DNA from: Bdellovibrionales bacterium
GTDB lineage: Bacteria; Bdellovibrionota; Bdellovibrionia; Bdellovibrionales; UBA1609
Length of the DNA: 64,000 nt
Assembly: GCA_016716765.1 (NCBI GenBank)
Contig: JADJVA010000006.1
Location: forward strand, 62,001-126,000
Direction: 5' to 3'
The stretch's first letter is position 1, and each line of letters starts with the position of its first letter. Below are positions 17,524 through 25,182 of this stretch, piece after piece. A program made the position numbers and the translations under genes. Under the pieces are notes generated by a model. It was not told the DNA's origin and made no database searches. It saw only the letters and a program-made list of their open reading frames with translations.

Positions 17524-18669
17524 ATGAGGGTTCTGGCGCGTTTGTTGACCCTGACGGTGCTGTTGTTATTGGCTTTGCCATCCTGCGAGGAAGGCGACTC
17601 AGTGCTGGTGGACCCAGATGGTGGAGGGGACACGGTGGTGGATATAGTTCCACCTTATATTCCGCCGGATCCCAGCACCTATGTTTGCGATCCCTTTGAG
17701 GAATCAACGGCAGGTGATCGAAACCAGGGCTTGGTCGCGTCTTTGTTTTACACTTTGCCCGGAGAGGCCAATTACACAAAGGCAGTCGATTATATTAATC
17801 ATGCCCACCCGGTGAACGATGTGAGCCTCTTTTTTAATCAGTTGAATATCCCGACCAGGCCCTTTGATCGGGGGTTTATGACCCGCTCCGGAGAGGTTAT
17901 CTCCACTCCTCAAGGAAATACACTCTATGAGTATTTTGGAATCAATTTTCGATCTTTTTTAACACTTGAGGACAGTGATCCAGAAGGACTTTATCAGCTC
18001 GCTGTTCTTTCTGATGATGGTGCAGTTCTTCGGATGAAGGATTCCGCTGGGAACTGGCAGACCATCGTTGACAACGACGGCACTCATCCGACGCGCATGG
18101 GTTGTGCGGCGGCGCCTGTGGACATGAGGCATGATTCTTATGTGCCTCTTGAGTTAGACTATTATCAAGGTCCTCGCTACCATATTTCTTTGGTGGTGAT
18201 GTGGCGTCCTTGGAATGGAAGTGCAGAGGACCCTTCTTGCGGAAAACAGGGCAACGGTATGTTCTTTAATTCCCAGGTTGATCCTCCAGCGCCCCAGGCC
18301 GCCTACAATTCTTTGTTGGGCCGTGGCTGGAAGGTCGTCAGTTCTCCACATTATCGCCTTGAAGCCCCTAACCAAAATCCCTGTAATGAGCCAGCTCCAC
18401 ATGTGGAGGATTATGTTGTGTCCAATGTGACTTCAACTGGAGTTACGGCCTCCTGGTTGACTGATATTGCAGCAATAGGAAGGCTTCATGTTACAGAGGT
18501 CGGGACGGGGGCGACCACGATCTACACTAAAAAGGGATTCGCCGTCAGACACACGATGACGGTCAATAATCTAACTCCAAACACTCTTTATCGAGTGAAG
18601 TCTTCCTCTGAATCGGGATCAGGTTTGGCTACGGAGACAGACTATGTGGAATTTCGAACTCTCAGATAG
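17524..18669 (+). CDS. Lipoprotein with PA14-like and fibronectin type III domains
   Basis: 381 residues from ATG 17524, preceded by GAGGAG. A lipoprotein signal peptide ends in LPSC (Cys21), followed by an acidic linker (DPDGGGDTVVD) and a Pro-rich stretch. Residues 65-290 resemble a PA14-like carbohydrate-binding fold: FGINFRSFL, then GLYQLAVLSDDGAVLRM, the segment that in PA14 domains carries the Asp-Asp sugar/calcium site. Residues 300-380 look like a fibronectin type III domain (VSNVTSTGVTASWLT, NNLTPNTLYRVK). A surface adhesin or sugar-binding lipoprotein is inferred from these domains. A hairpin 36-57 bp past the stop may end the transcript. Confidence 0.82.
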   Translation: MRVLARLLTLTVLLLLALPSCEEGDSVLVDPDGGGDTVVDIVPPYIPPDPSTYVCDPFEESTAGDRNQGLVASLFYTLPGEANYTKAVDYINHAHPVNDVSLFFNQLNIPTRPFDRGFMTRSGEVISTPQGNTLYEYFGINFRSFLTLEDSDPEGLYQLAVLSDDGAVLRMKDSAGNWQTIVDNDGTHPTRMGCAAAPVDMRHDSYVPLELDYYQGPRYHISLVVMWRPWNGSAEDPSCGKQGNGMFFNSQVDPPAPQAAYNSLLGRGWKVVSSPHYRLEAPNQNPCNEPAPHVEDYVVSNVTSTGVTASWLTDIAAIGRLHVTEVGTGATTIYTKKGFAVRHTMTVNNLTPNTLYRVKSSSESGSGLATETDYVEFRTLR

Positions 18670-18704
18670 AAAGCCAATGAGGGTATTTTCAAAGCGTTCC
18701 TGAA

Positions 18705-18726
18705 GTCCACGACTTTCGTTGTGGAC
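18705..18726 (+). terminator. Stem-loop after the PA14 lipoprotein gene
   Basis: gtccacgac and gttgtggac pair over 9 bp (one G-U) around a tttc loop, 36 bp beyond the stop codon. Only a short T run follows, so it may slow or end transcription weakly. Confidence 0.45.
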
Positions 18727-18849
18727 CTTTGGTGAAATCAGAATAGACCAGACGAAAGGTCAGTTCTCTCGGGCAATTATTTCAAATTGATACCAAATAT
18801 GAAATCTCAGATTCAATCGTCCGATAGGGAGGCAGGAGACGCTATTGAA

Positions 18850-20181
18850 ATGAAAGCCATATTTTCGATTCGTTACAAATTCTTGTTCGTCACGACTTTG
18901 TTATTGGTACTAAGCGTAGGGGCTTACTTGGGACTGGCAGCTAGGATTCTCAAGGAGGATAAGACTGAGCTCGTTTATGACTACAATCGAAGTGCGGTTT
19001 CCAATATGGCTTCCGATATTGATACGTATTTCAAAGGGGTGGCTGATAAGATCAAGATCGTGGCCTTCTTTTTCAATGAGAAACACGGCCGGACATCGCG
19101 CTTGATGCAGGAGCTCCTTGAGAATGACGCTGAAACTGTATTTGTTGGAGGAAGCAATAGCTTCAAATCCCTTGATGCGTCGTTATTTATGAACAAAGTC
19201 TTCATGGAAACCTACGGTCTCAATGCAGATTTTTTTATGGAGACTCTCCATTTGCAAAAAGCCATACCATTTGATCGAATTCGAATTGATGGCGAAGCCG
19301 TTTGGAATTCAACGATACAAGATGGTCCTCCCCTCATAGGATTTGGTCGAAGCGTTGTAGAAGAAACTGATTCGGGTGTCCCCGTTCGCCAGTATGCCGT
19401 GATTAGTTACCTGCGGGCCGATAAAATAATGTCCTCTCTTGGCCGCGGAAGTCTCAATGAGGTCTTTATCACGAATGCCCAAGGCGAGGTTCTTGTTCAC
19501 CCTCTGATGGCGGTCATGGTGGCGGGGCTCAATCCAGACGCTCTGACTCAAAAGGCACTTCAACATCCTCTCAGCACGAGCGTTTTGCCAGCCGAAGTGG
19601 ATGGAGAAAAAATACTTGGAGCTTTTTCCAAGGCATTCAACAAAAAGATTGTCATAATCTCAAGGGTAAGCGAAGCAAGGGCCTTTAATGTGGTCTATCG
19701 CTTGATCTATCGATCTTTGTTTTTTGCACTGATCGTATTAACCGCTGCGTTTATTGCGGCTATTCTATTTTCGCGTTCGTTGACAAGTCCCTTGCAGACT
19801 CTCATTGACGGAATGAGAAAGGTCTCAAATGGTGATTTGGGTATACAGATCATTGTTAAAACCAGGGATGAAATCTCGCTTCTTGCAGATTCGTTTAATC
19901 GCATGATTCGCGATTTAGGACATTCAAGAAGGGAACTGGAGCATATTAACTCAGAACTGGAGAACAAAGTAAAAGACAGGACCCGTCAACTTGAGATACA
20001 AAATCAAGCCGTAAAAAAGGCTCAAGAAGCCTGCTGCGCACGACGCGTTTGGCGGCAGTTGGAGAAATTGCAGGAAGGGCGGCTCATGAAGTACTCAATC
20101 CACTCACGGGCATCATGTCCCGAATTCAGAAGATTCAAATGCGGCTGCAAAACCATCAAGGGGGAGAATCTCAACTTTTAA
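18850..20181 (+). CDS. Membrane sensor histidine kinase, N-terminal part (frameshifted)
   Basis: A start at ATG 18850 (AGGAG 11 bases upstream; in-frame alternatives at 18787 and 18799) gives a transmembrane helix (FLFVTTLLLVLSVGAYLGLAA), a ~270-residue extracytoplasmic sensor region of Cache type, a second helix (LFFALIVLTAAFIAAILF) and a HAMP domain (residues ~310-365). A coiled coil (LENKVKDRTRQLEIQNQAVKK) follows. After about position 20018 the reading frame runs into unrelated Cys/Arg-rich codons and stops at 20181, while the histidine-box and ATPase domains continue in another frame. The intact gene would run from 18850 to 20951. It heads a tightly coupled cluster with a receiver-kinase and a receiver, so it is the likely input of that relay. 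Confidence 0.75.
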   Translation: MKAIFSIRYKFLFVTTLLLVLSVGAYLGLAARILKEDKTELVYDYNRSAVSNMASDIDTYFKGVADKIKIVAFFFNEKHGRTSRLMQELLENDAETVFVGGSNSFKSLDASLFMNKVFMETYGLNADFFMETLHLQKAIPFDRIRIDGEAVWNSTIQDGPPLIGFGRSVVEETDSGVPVRQYAVISYLRADKIMSSLGRGSLNEVFITNAQGEVLVHPLMAVMVAGLNPDALTQKALQHPLSTSVLPAEVDGEKILGAFSKAFNKKIVIISRVSEARAFNVVYRLIYRSLFFALIVLTAAFIAAILFSRSLTSPLQTLIDGMRKVSNGDLGIQIIVKTRDEISLLADSFNRMIRDLGHSRRELEHINSELENKVKDRTRQLEIQNQAVKKAQEACCARRVWRQLEKLQEGRLMKYSIHSRASCPEFRRFKCGCKTIKGENLNF

Positions 20182-20951
20182 GCGAAATTTTGCAGAGCTG
20201 GGAAACTGACATCTCAAAAGGCGGAATGACAAAACTAGTTGAGAGCTGGAGAACGCCGTCCCAGATCATTGAGGGAGCGACTCTCTTTGAGGAGGATCTG
20301 GAAAATATCAAGACGGTTGGCAATTCATTGGCTGGGGAAGTCGGAACGACATCGGCTGATGTCGATTTTTTGCTCAAAGAGTGTCAAAGAATCAATCGAA
20401 TCGTTCAGTCAATGCGATCCTTAAGCGTGGTCAAGGGGGAGTCCAAAGAGCATTCGATTGAAAACTTAGTCAGAGAGTCAATTCATATTATGGCTGACCT
20501 CGCATCTCAAATGAATTCAGAAATCAAAATGTCAGAGGGAGATCGAAAAGTCATCGTCTTGGTAGACGAAGATGAGTTCATCCAAAGCATGACGAATTTG
20601 ATCCGAAATTCCTTGCAAGCGATTAAGGCACGGGAGTCTGAATCAGGTGGAAATTCATTTAAGGGAAAAGTTGAAGTCAACATAGAAACCTTAGAAAACA
20701 AGATAAAAATTCATGTGAAAGATAACGGTGTTGGAGTCGAACCAGATCATCGGCAAAGACTATTTGAAACCCAGTTTTCAACGAAGCCTCGCGAGGAGGG
20801 GACTGGATTGGGACTAAACATCAGTCGCAGATTCATTCGTTCTTTTGGTGGTGACATCTATTTGCAAGACTCGAAATTGAAAGTGGGAACTGAGTTTGTG
20901 GTCGAATTGCCGATACATTTAAAATCTCCAGAAGAAAAGGTGTCAGCATGA
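20049..20951 (+). CDS. Sensor histidine kinase, catalytic part (continuation after frameshift)
   Basis: This frame carries the kinase core that the preceding one lacks. The H-box is EIAGRAAHEVLNPLTG at its start, with His as the phosphorylated residue. The HATPase domain has an N-box (NLIRNSLQAIK), a G1 box (DNGVGVEP) and a G2 box (GTGLGLNISRRF). The frame is open for some codons upstream (LLRTTRLAAVGE), so translation from its own start at 20049 would remove the HAMP coiled coil. The two parts are most simply one gene with a one-base loss near 20013-20032. Its stop overlaps the next ATG (ATGA at 20948). Confidence 0.75.
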   Translation: MAAVGEIAGRAAHEVLNPLTGIMSRIQKIQMRLQNHQGGESQLLSEILQSWETDISKGGMTKLVESWRTPSQIIEGATLFEEDLENIKTVGNSLAGEVGTTSADVDFLLKECQRINRIVQSMRSLSVVKGESKEHSIENLVRESIHIMADLASQMNSEIKMSEGDRKVIVLVDEDEFIQSMTNLIRNSLQAIKARESESGGNSFKGKVEVNIETLENKIKIHVKDNGVGVEPDHRQRLFETQFSTKPREEGTGLGLNISRRFIRSFGGDIYLQDSKLKVGTEFVVELPIHLKSPEEKVSA

Positions 20952-22234
20952 AAAAACTGGCCAAAAAGTGGACTGATGGTCAAGAAGCCGATCTGGTTAT
21001 TGGAGTGGCCTACGATTGGAACAAAAGAATCTTAGTTGTTGATGACGAACCAGCGATTCGTGAAACTTATAATGATATTCTTTGTCCGCCAACGAGAAAG
21101 ACATTGCCTTTGCGGTCAAGTCGATCTGCTGCTTCAAAGCCGCCCAACGAAACGGATCCGGGATTTGAGTTTGATGTGACGGTTTGCGAGTCCTTCGAAG
21201 AAGCTTTGAAGGCCTTTCGGGCGGCAATGGCAGAAGGGCGCCCCTATGTCATGGGATTTTTTGATGTGATGTTGGGGTCTGCAAAAGATGGATACGATTT
21301 AGTCAAAGAGATGCATTCTCACGATTCAGATCTTTATGCTGTTTTCGTGACGGCTTACAATGATCGGTCAATTGAGTCCATCAATAGTCTTTTAGGATCC
21401 AAGATGGTCGATCGTTGGGACTATATTAATAAACCATTTTCTCAGGGCGAGATTTTACAAAAGGCACGCAACTTTGTAACTCTATGGAATTTAGAGAAAG
21501 AGAGCGAATTAAAATCGAATCAATTGGCAGAGGCTCAGGATCGCCTGCTCAGCAGCGAAAGGACGGCGGCGGTAGCGGCTGTAGCAAGAGGGGTAACCCA
21601 TGAATTTGGAAATATTTTGATGCAGATTATGGGCAAGGCAGATCTGGCGAGAAAAAGAAATGAAGCAGAAATGCGGCGTGCCCTTGAAACTATTGTTGAG
21701 GCTTCCCAGCACGCGAGCGATATCTTAGAAAAATTCAAAAATCTATCAACCACAGGTGAATCCATCAGTCGCCATGACTGGGTTTTTGTGCATTCCATCT
21801 TGGAAGAGGCCCTTGATCTATTGGATCATCAATTTAAAACCACAAATATGAAGATCTCTATCGTTAAAAAGGATGTGGTTAAAATCAAGGCCTCGGCCAC
21901 GAGTTTACTCCAGGTTCTGATTAACTTATCCATCAATGCGATTCATGCGATGGGAACTTCTGGTCAAATTGATTTCTCAATTGTTTTGGCAGATCCCTGG
22001 GTAGAAATAAAAGTGCGAGATTATGGTCCGGGTATTAGGAGTGACCTTGTCGAAAAGGTACTTGAGCCATTTTTCACGACAAAGGGCAAAAATGGCACTG
22101 GACTTGGTCTTTCAATTTGTCGCGAGATCATTGAAATTGAACATCGAGGAACTCTGACTCTCAAGAATCATCCCATTAAGGGTTTGGAGGCGATCATTCG
22201 TTTGCCAATAAATGGCGGAGATTTAGATGAATAG
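20948..22234 (+). CDS. Receiver-histidine kinase hybrid
   Basis: 428 residues; the ATG overlaps the previous stop. Residues 25-180 are a receiver domain (RILVVDDEP, phosphoacceptor in GFFDVML, TAYND, NKPFS) with an unusual ~30-residue insert (CPPTRK...TDPGFEF) between the first acidic pair and the next helix. A coiled coil leads to a histidine kinase: H-box RGVTHEFGNILMQI around residue 219, N-box VLINLSINAIHA, G1 box DYGPGI, F box EPFFTTKG and G2 box GTGLGLSICRE. There is no transmembrane helix, so it is cytoplasmic. It probably takes the phosphate from the membrane kinase and passes it to the following receiver (inference from order and overlap). Confidence 0.88.
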   Translation: MKKLAKKWTDGQEADLVIGVAYDWNKRILVVDDEPAIRETYNDILCPPTRKTLPLRSSRSAASKPPNETDPGFEFDVTVCESFEEALKAFRAAMAEGRPYVMGFFDVMLGSAKDGYDLVKEMHSHDSDLYAVFVTAYNDRSIESINSLLGSKMVDRWDYINKPFSQGEILQKARNFVTLWNLEKESELKSNQLAEAQDRLLSSERTAAVAAVARGVTHEFGNILMQIMGKADLARKRNEAEMRRALETIVEASQHASDILEKFKNLSTTGESISRHDWVFVHSILEEALDLLDHQFKTTNMKISIVKKDVVKIKASATSLLQVLINLSINAIHAMGTSGQIDFSIVLADPWVEIKVRDYGPGIRSDLVEKVLEPFFTTKGKNGTGLGLSICREIIEIEHRGTLTLKNHPIKGLEAIIRLPINGGDLDE

Positions 22235-22655
22235 TCCTGTCTGGGATCTTCCCTTATTGGTGGTTGACGACGATGCCATGGTTCGGGGAGTCGTGGTGGA
22301 CTATTTAAAGGATATTGGCTTTACGAGCATTCTTGAAGCCAAGAACTCGCAACAGGGTCTTAAAATGATTCAAAACTCAAAATTTCCGATCGGCTTGGTA
22401 CTTTCAGATTGGGAAATGCCGGGTGTGAGCGGATTGGTTCTTCTCAAGGCATTGAGGAAAAATCCGCATCGCAAGGGCACTCGATTTGTGATGATCACGA
22501 GCCAGCGATCGATGGAAAAGTTTAAGATCACTCAGGCCGCGCAATGGAAAGTCAACGCTTACATTATCAAACCCTTTACCTGTGCCGTATTGAGAGAGAA
22601 GATTTGGCAGGTGATGGATTGGGAAGATAGCGATGAAAGAAAAGCCAGTGGCTAA
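22227..22655 (+). CDS. Single-domain response regulator (CheY-like)
   Basis: 142 residues, all one receiver domain: LLVVDDDAM (acidic pair), LVLSDWEMPG (phosphoacceptor Asp), VMITSQ (Thr) and IIKPF (Lys). There is no output domain, so it should act by binding a partner protein, like CheY or a phosphorelay intermediate. It overlaps the receiver-kinase by 8 bp and the next gene by 23 bp, which is strong evidence of coupled translation. Confidence 0.88.
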   Translation: MNSPVWDLPLLVVDDDAMVRGVVVDYLKDIGFTSILEAKNSQQGLKMIQNSKFPIGLVLSDWEMPGVSGLVLLKALRKNPHRKGTRFVMITSQRSMEKFKITQAAQWKVNAYIIKPFTCAVLREKIWQVMDWEDSDERKASG

Positions 22656-24339
22656 AAAATCACTCATTTTAGCGGGGCTCCTTTTGATGACCGGATGGAC
22701 GGGGGGAAATGCGAGAGCCTTGACTTGGACAGATGAGGTGACTTCTCTCACCAAAATTGAAAGCCACAATATGGTTTTTAATCTCGCTCAGGGTTTGCTG
22801 AATCCGCCTCAGCGACTGGAAGGCTGGAATTCTGGATCCGGTCCTGACATGACTCCACTTGATATGGGCGACGGATCTCTGGGGGCATTTTCAATATCTA
22901 CTTTTTCATTGTTCGGAACAGTTGTGGGCTCGACCGTGACGATCAACACAGATGCCGCAGGTTTTTATCCGCTCCAGGTGACCTCATTTGATCTTCCCGC
23001 CGGTTACACTTTGCGGGGAGTTGGATCCAACCCGCTCGATATTCGCAGTCAAACAGATATTGTGGTGTCTGGGACCATTGACTGTAGTGGTGAGAGCGGA
23101 GAGGCCATCGGTTCAAATAATTTGGTGACATCGCAAGGTGGAACGGGTCATTGCGGAGGAGGGGCGGGCGGCAATGGCGGTTCGACAACAGTTGATCCAA
23201 CAGATGGAATTGCGGGGGGAGCGAGTGTCACAGGGGGGCTTGGCGCGAGTTCGGTCAATGTGGCTCCAGCTGCGACCCCCATTGGCGCTACTGGGGGAGG
23301 AGGTGGGGGGGCGTATCGTCAGCTTGGTACTCCTCCAGAAAATGGATATGATTCTGCAGCAGTTCTTTGGGCCGGCAGTGGGGGTATTAATTTTCGAGAT
23401 GATCAATTCAGTGAGATTGGGGGTGGCTCAGGTGGAGGCGGTGGCAGTGCTTACGATGGCATAATTGTAGCCGATCGCTCAAGCGGCGGCGGCGGTGGAG
23501 TTGGTGGAGGTGTTGTTTTGCTGAGGGCGGTTCGTGATATCACAGTCTCAGGTTCCGTTTTGGCTAGAGGCGGTGATGGAGGAGGGACAATCGGGACACT
23601 TCGAGCTGGCGGTGGCGGCGGCGGTGGCGGAGGATCCATCGGGGTGTGGGCTGGAAGAAATTTGAGTTTTACGGGGGTTATTTCCGCAACAAATGGAAGT
23701 GGAGGTATCTCAGGCATCGATCCAACACATGTTCTTGATCAAGGAGGCGGGGGGAATGGCTCCGAAGGACGAACTTGGATTACGGATAAAGACAAGTGCA
23801 CGGCTGGGGATTGTCCTTCGACGGAAATACCAACGACACTCCTGACTGATGAAGGTCGAGTTCTTTATCAGACGGGTACCTTTACAATTTTGTCAAAGGT
23901 CATTGATCTTGGAAACTCGCAACCGAGTTTTACTTCGGCGACTGTTTCAGGTCATCTCGGGACGGGAAGCTCAGTTGGAATTGAAATTGCCAGCGGGTCA
24001 ACGGATGACTTTGATGCAACGGGTTTGTGGATCAGCTCATCGACTCTGGCAGGTCAAATTATCGGCAGATATATCCGGTTTAGACTCACGATAGACAATC
24101 AAGACACAACAAGCGCGACTGTTGTTGATTCGATCGCTATCAATTATGAAGGGCGGCTGCAGGAAAACTTTAATCTCATCTCCACTTGTGGTGGGATAAA
24201 CGCGGATTCGGGGTCATTGTCTCGCATCTTTATGTGGATTCTTTTTATGGGATTGCCCTTGGTCCTTCTTCTTGGATCGAAATTGGCCTGGCAAGATTTA
24301 CCATTCAAATCCAAATCGCCATCCGGCCGATCCTCCTGA
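22633..24339 (+). CDS. Exported glycine-rich surface protein with C-terminal membrane tail
   Basis: 568 residues. The signal peptide is residues 1-28 (LILAGLLLMTGWTGGNARA). Residues 130-385 contain poly-Gly blocks (GGSGGGGGSAYDG, RAGGGGGGGGGSIG) separated by short beta-strands (VLLRAVRDITVSGSVLARGG). A C-terminal beta-rich region follows. The last ~45 residues read CGG, a short polar spacer, a hydrophobic helix (IFMWILFMGLPLVLLLG) and a basic end, a layout like MYXO-CTERM or GlyGly-CTERM sorting signals. The gene starts inside the response-regulator gene, so the relay and this surface protein are probably co-expressed. Its 3' end overlaps the convergent FecR-type gene by 42 bp. Confidence 0.78.
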   Translation: MKEKPVAKKSLILAGLLLMTGWTGGNARALTWTDEVTSLTKIESHNMVFNLAQGLLNPPQRLEGWNSGSGPDMTPLDMGDGSLGAFSISTFSLFGTVVGSTVTINTDAAGFYPLQVTSFDLPAGYTLRGVGSNPLDIRSQTDIVVSGTIDCSGESGEAIGSNNLVTSQGGTGHCGGGAGGNGGSTTVDPTDGIAGGASVTGGLGASSVNVAPAATPIGATGGGGGGAYRQLGTPPENGYDSAAVLWAGSGGINFRDDQFSEIGGGSGGGGGSAYDGIIVADRSSGGGGGVGGGVVLLRAVRDITVSGSVLARGGDGGGTIGTLRAGGGGGGGGGSIGVWAGRNLSFTGVISATNGSGGISGIDPTHVLDQGGGGNGSEGRTWITDKDKCTAGDCPSTEIPTTLLTDEGRVLYQTGTFTILSKVIDLGNSQPSFTSATVSGHLGTGSSVGIEIASGSTDDFDATGLWISSSTLAGQIIGRYIRFRLTIDNQDTTSATVVDSIAINYEGRLQENFNLISTCGGINADSGSLSRIFMWILFMGLPLVLLLGSKLAWQDLPFKSKSPSGRSS

Positions 24340-25182
24340 ATTTGTATTTGGTCCGGAACCCCACTCATAAATAAAATTGAGCTCCATCCCTGTGAAAATC
24401 TTCATTCCCCAAGCGGGAATTGAGTAATCGAGGCGATTTGTCCATTGAGAGGAATTTATAGTATTTCCCGTCGTGACCCAGAGGGAGGACTCAATAAATA
24501 TGCGAGGACTCATGAAAGTTGTGAAATACCCGACAGACCCTCCGTAGCTTGAAATGCTCTTCCAGCTAACTGTCTCCAGGTCAGTTCGTTCGAGAATTCC
24601 GTCTTGCCGAAAGGAAGGGCCAAATCCCCAATTTTTATGAGGATAAAAGTAGAGAACGCGCAGGAAGCCGGCCGATGTCTTGAGGTCTTGTTGAAGTGGA
24701 AGCTGGCTTTTTTCTTTGGGTTGCCAATCAAAAGATCTGAGGCGAAGGTGAAAAAGAGTACGCCCCTGTTCTTTCAGGGGAATATTGACGACGAGATCGG
24801 TTGTCACTTTCGACCATCCCTGCAACTGCCCTTTGATTTGGTTTTCACCAATGAATTTTAAATCAACATATTCGGGAACGAATGCAAACTGAAGGGAGAA
24901 CTCTCTTTCGTTCTGGCTGGGCTCTTTAGCAATGTCTGCATTTTTTGGCTGGCTTGTTTGGGGAGGGGGAGAGTCCTTTTGTACGGCAAGTGAGGGATTT
25001 CCTTCTTTTGGAGGAGCAAGCTTTGGCTTGGGAGCCTCTTTCCCTGCAATTTTAGTTCCCTCTGGCATAGCAATCGGACTGTTTCCAGAGGGCACATTTC
25101 GGGTTTCGAATTCCTTGGTGAGATCAATCTCAGCGGCATTACTAAAGAGGCCCATTCTTCCATTGTTTTGTCCTGCAGCCAC
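24298..25182 (-). CDS. FecR/FnIII/barrel protein, C-terminal part (continuation after frameshift)
   Basis: This frame continues the upstream FecR-type gene. It can be read back through a WRVAAGQNNGR segment that completes the fibronectin-like strand broken in the other frame. It holds a Pro/Lys-rich linker (KPKLAPPKEGNP) and then ~200 residues of alternating barrel strands (GFLRVLYFYPHKNWGFGPSF, IFIESSLWVTTG), ending GWRFGFEW with a terminal aromatic residue. This looks like an outer-membrane barrel or a porin-like domain. It overlaps the convergent glycine-rich gene by 42 bp at the 3' end. Confidence 0.7.
   Translation of the reverse strand: MAAGQNNGRMGLFSNAAEIDLTKEFETRNVPSGNSPIAMPEGTKIAGKEAPKPKLAPPKEGNPSLAVQKDSPPPQTSQPKNADIAKEPSQNEREFSLQFAFVPEYVDLKFIGENQIKGQLQGWSKVTTDLVVNIPLKEQGRTLFHLRLRSFDWQPKEKSQLPLQQDLKTSAGFLRVLYFYPHKNWGFGPSFRQDGILERTDLETVSWKSISSYGGSVGYFTTFMSPRIFIESSLWVTTGNTINSSQWTNRLDYSIPAWGMKIFTGMELNFIYEWGSGPNTNSGGSAGWRFGFEW

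Noticed and set aside
23113..23717. Pro/Ser-rich minus-strand frames opposite the second glycine-rich gene
   Set aside because: Shadows of GGN codons on the plus strand.
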